The notes under the pieces were generated by a model that was not told the DNA's origin, made no database searches, and saw nothing but the letters and a program-made list of their open reading frames with translations. Positions 37,401-47,000 of a stretch of DNA of 64,000 nucleotides are shown here, one piece after another. The translations under genes and the position numbers were made by a program. The stretch spans positions 18,972,001 to 19,036,000 of the forward strand of contig NC_071331.1 in NCBI RefSeq assembly GCF_010183535.1, given 5' to 3'. The DNA is from Caenorhabditis remanei (Eukaryota; Nematoda; Chromadorea; Rhabditida; Rhabditidae). Numbering within the stretch: the stretch's first letter is position 1; each line of letters opens with the position of its first letter.

Positions 37401-40400
37401 TTTATTATAGACTCCTTCACCCTCTGGTCGAAGTGTGTCTAACCGGTTCCGACACAGATAAGAATGGTGGGGGAAGTTATTTCATAAAAAGTACCCTGTT
37501 TTTAATAATTTCAATCATAATTTTATTGATTTCTAGGTTTAAAAAAGTCCTGTTTTTAGGAATTTCGATTATAATTTAATTGATTTCTAACCCGGGAGGA
37601 TTCAAACCCGCGTCTACTGAAGAAAACCTCAGCCCGTTTATTATAGACTCCTTCACCCTCTGGTCGAAGTGTGTCTAACCGGTTCCGACACAGATAAGAA
37701 TGGTGGGGGAAGTTAATTTCATAAAAAGTACCCTGTTTTTAATAATTTCAATCATAATTTTAATGATTTCTAGGTTTAAAAAAGTCCTGTTTTTAATAAT
37801 TTCAATCATAATTTTAATGATTTCTAGATTTAAAAAAGTCCTGTTTTTAGGAATTTCGATTATAATTTAATTGATTTCTAACCCGGGAGGATTCAAACCC
37901 GCGTCTACTGAAGAAAACCTCAGCCCGTTTATTATAGACTCCTTCACCCTCTGGTCGAAGTGTGTCTAACCGGTTCCGACACAGATAAGAATGGTGGGGG
38001 AAGTTATTTCATAAAAAGTACCCTGTTTTTAATAATTTCAATCATAATTTTATTGATTTCTAGGTTTAAAAAAGTCCTGTTTTTAGGAATTTCGATTATA
38101 ATTTAATTGATTTCTAACCCGGGAGGATTCAAACCCGCGTCTACTGAAGAAAACCTCAGCCCGTTTATTATAGACTCCTTCACCCTCTGGTCGAAGTGTG
38201 TCTAACCGGTTCCGACACAGATAAGAATGGTGGGGGAAGTTATTTCATAAAAAGTACCCTGTTTTTAATAATTTCAATCATAATTTAATTGATTTCTAGG
38301 TTTAAAAAAGTCCTGTTTTTAGGAATTTCGATTATAATTTAATTGATTTCTAACCCGGGAGGATTCAAACCCGCGTCTACTGAAGAAAACCTCAGCCCGT
38401 TTATTATAGACTCCTTCACCCTCTGGTCGAAGTGTGTCTAACCGGTTCCGACACAGATAAGAATGGTGGGGGAAGTTATTTCATAAAAAGTACCCTGTTT
38501 TTAATAATTTCAATCATAATTTTAATGATTTCTAGGTTTAAAAAAGTCCTGTTTTTAGGAATTTCGATTATAATTTCGTTGATTTCTAACCCGGGAGGAT
38601 TCAAACCCGCGTCTACTGAAGAAAACCTCAGCCCGTTTATTATAGACTCCTTCACCCTCTGGTCGAAGTGTGTCTAACCGGTTCCGACACAGATAAGAAT
38701 GGTGGGGGAAGTTAATTTCATAAAAAGTACCCTGTTTTTAATAATTTCAATCATAATTTTAATGATTTCTAGGTTTAAAAAAGTCCTGTTTTTAGGAATT
38801 TCAATCATAATTTCGTTGATTTCTAACCCGGGAGGATTCAAACCCGCGTCTACTGAAGAAAACCTCAGCCCGTTTATTATAGACTCCTTCACCCTCTGGT
38901 CGAAGTGTGTCTAACCGGTTCCGACACAGATAAGAATGGTGGGGGAAGTTATTTCATAAAAAGTACCCTGTTTTTAATAATTTCAATCATAATTTAATTG
39001 ATTTCTAGGTTTAAAAAAGTCCTGTTTTTAGGAATTTCAATCATAATTTCGTTGATTTCTAACCCGGGAGGATTCAAACCCGCGTCTACTGAAGAAAACC
39101 TCAGCCCGTTTATTATAGACTCCTTCACCCTCTGGTCGAAGTGTGTCTAACCGGTTCCGACACAGATAAGAATGGTGGGGGAAGTTATTTCATAAAAAGT
39201 ACCCTGTTTTTAATAATTTCAATCATAATTTAATTGATTTCTAGGTTTAAAAAAGTCCTGTTTTTAGGAATTTCGATTATAATTTCGTTGATTTCTAACC
39301 CGGGAGGATTCAAACCCGCGTCTACTGAAGAAAACCTCAGCCCGTTTATTATAGACTCCTTCACCCTCTGGTCGAAGTGTGTCTAACCGGTTCCGACACA
39401 GATAAGAATGGTGGGGGAAGTTAATTTCATAAAAAGTACCCTGTTTTTAATAATTTCAATCATAATTTTAATGATTTCTAGGTTTAAAAAAGTCCTGTTT
39501 TTAGGAATTTCGATTATAATTTAATTGATTTCTAACCCGGGAGGATTCAAACCCGCGTCTACTGAAGAAAACCTCAGCCCGTTTATTATAGACTCCTTCA
39601 CCCTCTGGTCGAAGTGTGTCTAACCGGTTCCGACACAGATAAGAATGGTGGGGGAAGTTAATTTCATAAAAAGTACCCTGTTTTTAATAATTTCAATCAT
39701 AATTTTAATGATTTCTAGGTTTAAAAAAGTCCTGTTTTTAGGAATTTCAATCATAATTTCGTTGATTTCTAACCCGGGAGGATTCAAACCCGCGTCTACT
39801 GAAGAAAACCTCAGCCCGTTTATTATAGACTCCTTCACCCTCTGGTCGAAGTGTGTCTAACCGGTTCCGACACAGATAAGAATGGTGGGGGAAGTTAATT
39901 TCATAAAAAGTACCCTGTTTTTAATAATTTCAATCATAATTTAATTGATTTCTAGGTTTAAAAAAGTCCTGTTTTTAGGAATTTCGATTATAATTTAATT
40001 GATTTCTAACCCGGGAGGATTCAAACCCGCGTCTACTGAAGAAAACCTCAGCCCGTTTATTATAGACTCCTTCACCCTCTGGTCGAAGTGTGTCTAACCG
40101 GTTCCGACACAGGAAAGAATGGTGGGGGAAGTTAATTTCATAAAAAGTACCCTGTTTTTAATAATTTCAATCATAATTTTAATGATTTCTAGGTTTAAAA
40201 AAGTCCTGTTTTTAGGAATTTCGATTATAATTTAATTGATTTCTAGGTTTAAAAAAGTCCTGTTTTTAGGAATTTCAGTCATAATTTTATTGATTTCTAA
40301 CCCGGGAGGATTCAAACCCGCGTCTACTGAAGAAAACCTCAGCCCGTTTATTATAGACTCCTTCACCCTCTGGTCGAAGTGTGTCTAACCGGTTCCGACA

Positions 40401-41727
40401 CAGATAAGAATGGTGGGGGAAGTTAATTTCATAAAAAGTACCCTGTTTTTAATAATTTCAATCATAATTTTAATGATTTCTAGGTTTAAAAAAGTCCTGT
40501 TTTTAGGAATTTCGATTATAATTTTATTGATTTCTAGGTTTAAAAAAGTCCTGTTTTTAGGAATTTCGATTATAATTTCGTTGATTTCTAACCCGGGAGG
40601 ATTCAAACCCGCGTCTACTGAAGAAAACCTCAGCCCGTTTATTATAGACTCCTTCACCCTCTGGTCGAAGTGTGTCTAACCGGTTCCGACACAGGAAAGA
40701 ATGGTGGGGGAAGTTAATTTCATAAAAAGTACCCTGTTTTTAATAATTTCAATCATAATTTTAATGATTTCTAGGTTTAAAAAAGTCCTGTTTTTAGGAA
40801 TTTCAGTCATAATTTTAATGATTTCTAGGTTTAAAAAAGTCCTGTTTTTAGGAATTTCAGTCATAATTTTATTGATTTTTAGGTTTAAAAAAGTCCTGTT
40901 TTTAGGAATTTCAGTCATAATTTTAATGATTTCTAGGTTTAAAAAAGTCCTGTTTTTAGGAATTTCAGTCATAATTTTATTGATTTCTAGGTTTAAATAA
41001 GTCCTGTTTTTAGGAATTTCAGTCATAATTTTATTGATTTCTAGGTTTAAAAAAGTCCTGTTTTTAGGAATTTCAATCATAATTTTAATGATTTCTAGGT
41101 TTAAAAAAGTCCTGTTTTTAGGAATTTCAATCATAATTTTATTGATTTCTAGGTTTAAAAAAGTCCTGTTTTTAGGAATTTCAGTCATAATTTTATTGAT
41201 TTCTAGGTTTAAAAAAGTCCTGTTTTTAGGAATTTCAGTCATAATTTTATTGATTTCTAGGTTTAAAAAAGTCCTGTTTTTAGGAATTTCGATTATAATT
41301 TCGTTGATTTCTAACCCGGGAGGATTCAAACCCGCGTCTACTGAAGAAAACCTCAGCCCGTTTATTATAGACTCCTTCACCCTCTGGTCGAAGTGTGTCT
41401 AACCGGTTCCGACACAGGAAAGAATGGTGGGGGAAGTTAATTTCATAAAAAGTACCCTGTTTTTAATAATTTCAATCATAATTTTAATGATTTCTAGGTT
41501 TAAAAAGTCCTGTTTTTAGGAATTTCAGTCATAATTTTATTGATTTCTAGGTTTAAAAAAGTCTTGTTTTTAGGAATTTCGATTATAATTTCGTTGATTT
41601 CTAACCCGGGAGGATTCAAACCCGCGTCTACTGAAGAAAACCTCAGCCCGGGTATTATAAACTACTACATCCTCTGATCGACGAGTCTATCCGGTTCCGA
41701 CACAGATAGGAATGGTGGGGGAAGTTA
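22471..41727. repeat. Two-level nested satellite (54-bp monomers within 237-bp-plus units)
   Basis: About 60 major units by my count. Each has an anchor part (ACCGGTTCCGACACAG, AAGAATGGTGGGGGAAGTTA, AAAAAGTACCCTG and, later, AACCCGGGAGGATTCAAACC and CTCCTTCACCCTCTGGTCGA) plus a variable number of 54-bp monomers (GGTTTAAAAAAGTCCTG, TTTTTAGGAATTTC, ATTGATTTCTA). Unit length is therefore 237 bp plus multiples of 54: 237, 291, 345, 399, up to about 993 bp at 29754-30747. Internal copies are nearly identical and differ by single-base variants (GATTATAATTTAATTG, AGTCATAATTTTATTG and so on), so amplification is recent. The 54-bp period is a multiple of three and keeps short frames open on both strands; these are not genes. 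Confidence 0.95.
36206..39149. repeat. Six-unit higher-order repeat, two 1,472-bp copies
   Basis: The block from 36206 to 37677 is repeated from 37678 to about 39149. The same succession of unit lengths and variants (TTAATTTC versus TTATTTC anchors, ATTTTAATG versus ATTTAATTG) recurs at a constant offset of 1,472 bp. Confidence 0.8.
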
Positions 41728-41773
41728 AAATTAAGAGCGATAAAGTATCTCGATTCTAGGCTTTTTAACTTAC

Positions 41774-41884
41774 GTCTATCAAATTGATCGTCATTTGATT
41801 CGTCTCGATCCATTACTTTCTTGTCCACCGTTTCTTGCACTCGAGCGTTGTTTATCTCAGTTTGGTCGGTTTGCTTTTTATGCA
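41774..41884 (-). other. Possible exon in the right arm of the giant element
   Basis: On the minus strand an acceptor (AGCACAG at 41887-41885, or the better TTTTTTTTCAG ending at 41898) and a strong donor (GAC|GTAAGTT at 41774/41773) bracket an open, hydrophilic reading frame containing QETVDKKVMDRDESNDDQFD. With the longer 5' boundary a stop codon precedes it in frame. No family recognised. It is on the opposite strand to the candidate exon at 21726-21803. Confidence 0.25.
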
Positions 41885-42578
41885 CTGTGCTTTAGCACTG
41901 AAAAAAAAAACATTGGTTTATAAACGAACTGAGAAAATAGGGAATATATGTACGAGATAAATCATGGTTATGTGGATATCTCAAAGATGTCCAAAAAAGA
42001 GAAGATAGAAGAGTCAGCATCCAGTACGGAAAGATGGTGGACGACTGAGCCAAGAAGATGATGATGAGGAGACTGGGGGCCAGTGGGCGGAGACTAGCAG
42101 CCATCTGGTGGCCTAATAGGATCAGTGATTTCCCAAGGAGATAAGTGAGCCTCTATCTATTATATGTTCTCTTGGGAAAGGGCACGGAAACAGGAGGAAA
42201 GAGGTTGATGAGGTCAAACAAAAACAAAAAATGCAGTCATCTGACAAAGGACAGGTGGGCCCTCTTATCCTACCATTCAAGGTTCCAAGTTTCCCTTAAA
42301 TTCATCCGTTCGGACCGATTTCCCAAAGAGATAAGGAGACAGATGGTAAGACGTAAAAATCAATGTCCCTGACAGTATATCGGGAGACACAATGTGTAAA
42401 TTAGTTGACATGTCTACGTTGAAAAATGGATATTTCAAACATGGATATTTTTCGATTTTCTAAAAGAATTTTTTGAATTTTATCCGAAAAAAACGGAAAA
42501 TACTTTCATTTATTCAAAGCAACTGTCACTGGCGATATACAGTGTACTGTGCTCGCTTTTGTTTTTCTCCCGACTTAG

Positions 42579-42582
<4 letters not shown>

Positions 42583-42615
<33 letters not shown>
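42583..42615. repeat. Poly-A run of about 33
   Basis: A homopolymer A tract directly inside the TTGCCG-rich right terminus of the giant element. Confidence 0.85.
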
Positions 42616-42617
<2 letters not shown>

Positions 42618-42670
42618 GGCAATTGCCGGATTGCCGGATTGCCGAAATTTTCCGTTGCCGCTCATTCCTG

Positions 42671-43300
42671 ATCCGTTCTAGAAGATTATTTCTTGAAACA
42701 GTAACACATTTTTAACTTTGTTTAAGTGTTTCTGTTTCAAAAGTTTTAGGTATGGAAACGTTGACTTTGATTATTCAGTGCATAACTAACTGAGCGATAG
42801 AATAATTTGTAGAATTTTGAAATTGTTATCAAGCATACTTGCAACGGGCCGGGCCGGGCCGGGCCGATTTGAGAATTTTCACTGGCCCGGCCCGGCCCGG
42901 TCGGCCCGGGTCACAGTACAAAAATTTGAAAATTTGAATTTTTTAAAAATTTTTTTGATTTTTTCGCAAAAAAGTCGAATTTTCGACTATGTTTTTACAT
43001 GTCGATAAAACTCAAGTTTACATAGGATTTTTGTCTATTTTTGACGAAAATTTCAAAAAATTTCGAAAAATTTTGTGAAAAAATCATTTTTTGACTCCGG
43101 GCCGACCGGGCCGGGCCGGGCCGGGTCGATATTTTGCAAGTATGCTATCAAGGGTTGTATTAGATCAGAAATAAATTACAATGACGAAATGAAAAATTTG
43201 AATCACTTGGTTTTTCAAAGTTTCTTTGTTTGACTGAGTTTTTTTTCTGAAATAGCCTAAAAAGTAATCAACATACTTCTAGGATCCAAAAAAGCAAATA
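42671..43300. repeat. Remainder of the interrupted 0.7-kb unit
   Basis: TTCTTGAAACAGTAACAC, TTTCTGTTTCAAAAGTTTT, GGTATGGAAACG and TGATTATTCAGTGCAT continue the order found in the 18.2-21.2 kb array. The hAT-type MITE at 42834-43144 interrupts it within the GAAGTTGTTTTCAGG-type block. Confidence 0.75.
42834..43144. mobile_element. hAT-type MITE with (GGGCC)n termini, copy 2
   Basis: Ends CATACTTGCA and TGCAAGTATG with an 8-bp duplication matching at 7 of 8 (TTATCAAG and CTATCAAG). GGGCCGGGCC runs lie inside both ends. It is 311 bp with no coding sequence. Confidence 0.83.
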
Positions 43301-44008
43301 GAATGTGTGTGATTTCTGAAAACAGTTAACATTTTAAATAAACTTTGTGGGTCACCTTTCAAGATTCGTCAGTGTACTTCTCAGTTTCAGTATAGGCAAT
43401 CTGAGTTTGATTTTTTTCTTTTTCATCTTGCTTCGGCATTTTTCTTTCAGGAAGACACATATATTAGGAGGAGTCTGAAGCAGTAACTATTTTTTATTGT
43501 CGCAAAAACTTATAACACAACAAACTCCTGAATCATTTACAGAAGTAAGATTCTTGGACAAGAATTCACAAAGCTATCCCAACAAATTCAAATCGAATCG
43601 TTGTTTGTGACAAATAATAACATATTAAATTTTTTCGTAACAGTAAAAAAAATTGTTTCTGATAAGAATAGTTATGTATTTTCTAAATATTTATTTGATC
43701 TCTGATTCTGATTTTTTATTGTAATTGCTTCAAATTTTGTGTTCCAGTAGAGAAATATACTTCAATTATTGAAAATCAAGAAATGATGGTAAAAATTTGA
43801 AATTTCAATTGAAAATTTTCCTGTTTCAGAAAAACATTAATTCAAGTGTAAGAAAAATGAGAACCAGTCTCATTTCTCTATCTTGTAAACTAGTGATTTC
43901 AATCATCAATAACCTTGTCAAGGCACAATGTAATACCATCTAAATTAGCATAAAGGATATGTAAACTTTTAGAAACAGTGAATAATTGTTTACAATTGAC
44001 TACTTCCA
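43301..44008. other. Region upstream of the 13-exon gene
   Basis: AT-rich DNA with GAAACAGT words (near 43641 and 43971). A short frame from an ATG at 43858 shows no good donor. The promoter of the downstream gene should lie here, but no specific element can be named. Confidence 0.4.
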
Positions 44009-44009
44009 G
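43995..44009 (+). promoter_or_regulatory. Probable trans-splice acceptor of the 13-exon gene
   Basis: TTGACTACTTCCAG ends at 44009. The first ATG after it (44051) is 41 bases on and in frame with the rest of the gene, as usual for spliced-leader transcripts. A missed upstream exon remains possible because the frame is also open from 44011 up to the ATG. Confidence 0.5.
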
Positions 44010-44050
44010 AAAATACTCAAGCCGTGTCAAAAGGTCCCCTTGGTCCTTCA

Positions 44051-47000
44051 ATGCCAATTCAACTGAAAAAACCACGTACAAACAAGATCCCAGTAAAAGT
44101 GGAAAACAGTGATAGCCCATCACCGGCAGAACCAACGAATACGCATCACAGTGCACATGAAATGCCAACTAGAATGCAAAATAGTATTTTTGAGGTTAAA
44201 GGGAAGCTGCATGAACATGAAATCATTTTAGATGAAGTTCAGCACATGATGAATGTTCTCAACAAGGAACTTTTTAAAGGTATGTCAGAAAACCATTTGA
44301 ATAGCTCCAATCCGACACTTTCACCGATGCAGCCTGGACAAAATAGAAGTGAGTATTAAGGGAAAGGAGACAAGTCTGTCTAATAACTACGAAAGTTTCA
44401 GACTTTGCACCGTCCGCGTCTCATTTCAATCCTTTCGGGCCGACTGCAGCACCTATTCCTCTCAACTTTTTGGCTCAATTCATGCCAAACTGCAGTCAAA
44501 CTACACAAATGGGACCACAAAGGTTACCACATCGTAAGAAGGAATTTCATATTAGCCCTGTTTTCTAAATTTCGAATTTCAGAATATTACGGGAATCCAG
44601 CGTCGGGAACTTCTCTTTTGAATGCGACACCAACTTCGGAACCACCACCAAAAAGGATGAAGCATGATATCGAATCGATTTTGGGAATTGGTAAGTACCA
44701 TTTCCAGACTATTGATCTAAACAACTGTAATTTCAGATAAACAAGTGAAGACCCGTCTCCCAGTGGCAGAAAATACCATGAAAAATATGGAGGTACTAGT
44801 GCAGAATGTCAAAAGAATCCATCCAAATCCCTTGGGAGACATCGTGCATCCGAAAGAAATCGAACCAAGTAAGATTTTTCATCATCATACAAGATACTCC
44901 CACCATAGAATAACAGGCCCCCCACTCTGTTTTTCTATATTGGGGCATGTTATTCTATAGTGAGGCCCTAATGTATAATGTGGGGGGAGGGGCGGATTTT
45001 CAATAGCTGTAATTCAATTATTACAGTTCAATGATTTTCTCACGAGGCAATAGGTTCTCTATTCTTCTAAAAAGTCTAGCATGCAAACATGCTCCCTTTC
45101 GAACTGGAGTTATATCTTGTAGCAGTTCATTTTTTCGTAGTTCTCCTTTTTCAGTTCTATTGTTGTCTGTTATGTATTGTCACAGTTCTATTCTTCCGTA
45201 TTCAAAAATCAAATACCCCTCACATTTTAATGTGCCAATCTCCAATTGTAAATACTCTTTATCCTCTAACAAATCATGTTTTTGTTTCAGAAAAAGGACG
45301 AATGTATCGCAAAATCGTTGAAAACAATGTAAAATATCACAAAATTCGAAAAAACACCCCATTGGAGCGAATGTTCAATGATATGAAGAAAGAATTGAGT
45401 TGGGAATCTCCAGATATTAGATTGATTCAAAAAGAAGTCACTTTGATTTCAATACACACAGGAGCAAGACAATGTGACGTGAGTTAACATTGTGTTAAGT
45501 AATTCATTAACTTCATAGTTTTCAGGTGATTCAATTCTTTGGTCTCAAAGAAGAACCAGTTGTTACCAATGAAGGAGTTCCACAAGAAAACGAAAGTAGA
45601 GAAAGTGCAATGAAGAAACAATTTCAGAAACTTCTGGAAATGAATGTTTTGGAATATTTGTCAACAAGCAAAAACAATAACCCAAATTTCACAATAGGTG
45701 AGGAAGCGTATAGCGAGACTTGTTAACATTCATTTTTTCAGAACACGTTAAAATAGATAAAGAACAGGAAATGCAGGCAAAATGGTATCTCTTGAGTAGT
45801 AAGTTATATTTTTGTGGACATTTGGAAACAAATTCATTACAGAACACTTCGGGCCATCTCAGCCTCAAAGTCAAACTCAAGCTCCACTAAGAGTACCAAC
45901 CACAGTGAAGTTTGCAGACATTGGAAAGTGTCCGGTGACGACGAATGCACCTCCGAACACATCAGAAAGTTTGTTTTGCATGATAGCGCTCTCAATCGCG
46001 TATAGTGTACCGTCTAAATGAATTAACATTACTGTACCTCTAGTTATTTAAACGCCAACTTATTTCTGAACATTTCCTTATTTCAGGAGTGTCTGCCATA
46101 ACCCTTCAAACCAAAAAAATAATGCATAAAATGGATCGTTTTGGAACCACTTTGAACACCTTCTCCCACCAAAACTCAACAGTGACCATGAACAAATCCA
46201 ACACAGATGCTCAAAAGGCTCAAGATCAAAAACCAATGGAAGTCGAAGCAAATGAATCTCAAAGATATCCGGATTTAGAAGCAAGTCAAGAGTTAGAGAT
46301 AGATGAAGCTGCAAGAGCTCTTAATGACTTGCAATCTATGTGGAACACCACAGGAACGACAGCAGAGACGATTGAGAAGATTGGGAAACCGATAGCAGGA
46401 GAGTATAAAGAACCTCCTCGGAATGTTATGGAACCTCCGGTCGACCTGAAAATGTCAAATTCATCTAAGAGTCCAGTGCCACCTTCTAATCAAGATGTTA
46501 GCATACAGTCTTCATTACCTCACATGGCTACTGCTCCTGAAACTTCTCTATTCGTGCCTATGAAATCAGAAATTTCTGAAAAATCGTCACACAACCCTGG
46601 AGAACTTCCGGGAGCCGAAATTTTTGGTTCTGCAATCTCTCCGATTCTGCCGAGGAAATCTGATGGGCACAAAATGGTTCAAAGTCGGACAGAAGCTGAA
46701 GTTGAAGCTACTGGTGCGGAATTTCAAGCTATGAAAGTTCCAACTGAGAAACCCGTTTGGAAAACTGAAGATGTTCAAAAACCCATTGAAAGAGAGGGAG
46801 CGATAGAACCTAAAACTAAGCAGGAAACAGTTCGGTCATCTAAGAAGTCAGATGGTTAAAAAAAAACAGCATCCATTAGAGAAAGTACATAATTTTTGAC
46901 AGGAAAAGATGTGATGGTTCCAAGACAAGAAGAGGCAATGTTTTACAACGAGCAATCATCAACAACTGTAATGCCTTCCATCCAAAAAGAGGCAACAACA

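Larger units (their letters stand above)
21208..42670. mobile_element. Giant 21.5-kb hAT-type insertion carrying a satellite array
   Basis: Left end CAGGGATGAGCGGCAA (21208-21223) and right end TTGCCGCTCATTCCTG (42655-42670) are inverted copies with one mismatch. Both are followed inward by TTGCCG-type words. The flanking 8-bp duplication ATCCGTTC is perfect (21200-21207 and 42671-42678). Joining the flanks recreates the GAATYYGTTCTAGAA block found in other units of the surrounding array, so the flanks were contiguous before one insertion. The interior comprises a left arm of about 1.26 kb, a satellite at 22471-41727 and a right arm of about 0.94 kb ending in a poly-A run of about 33. No hAT transposase is recognisable, so it moved in trans if it moved at this size. 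Confidence 0.85.

Noticed and set aside
22471..41727. Many identical 62-90-codon frames, and one 234-codon frame on the minus strand with 18-residue repeats
   Set aside because: They exist because the 54-bp monomer is a multiple of three. Frames appear on both strands at once, start at non-ATG codons in many units, and are cut by TAA in most monomer variants.
22471..41727. CRISPR array
   Set aside because: Eukaryotic context, repeats of 54 bp with no unique spacers, and no cas genes.
41892..42104. 70-codon minus-strand frame with an ATG and a hydrophobic start
   Set aside because: Could mimic a signal peptide next to the candidate exon at 41774-41884, but the frame runs on through the putative intron with no donor, so support is too thin.
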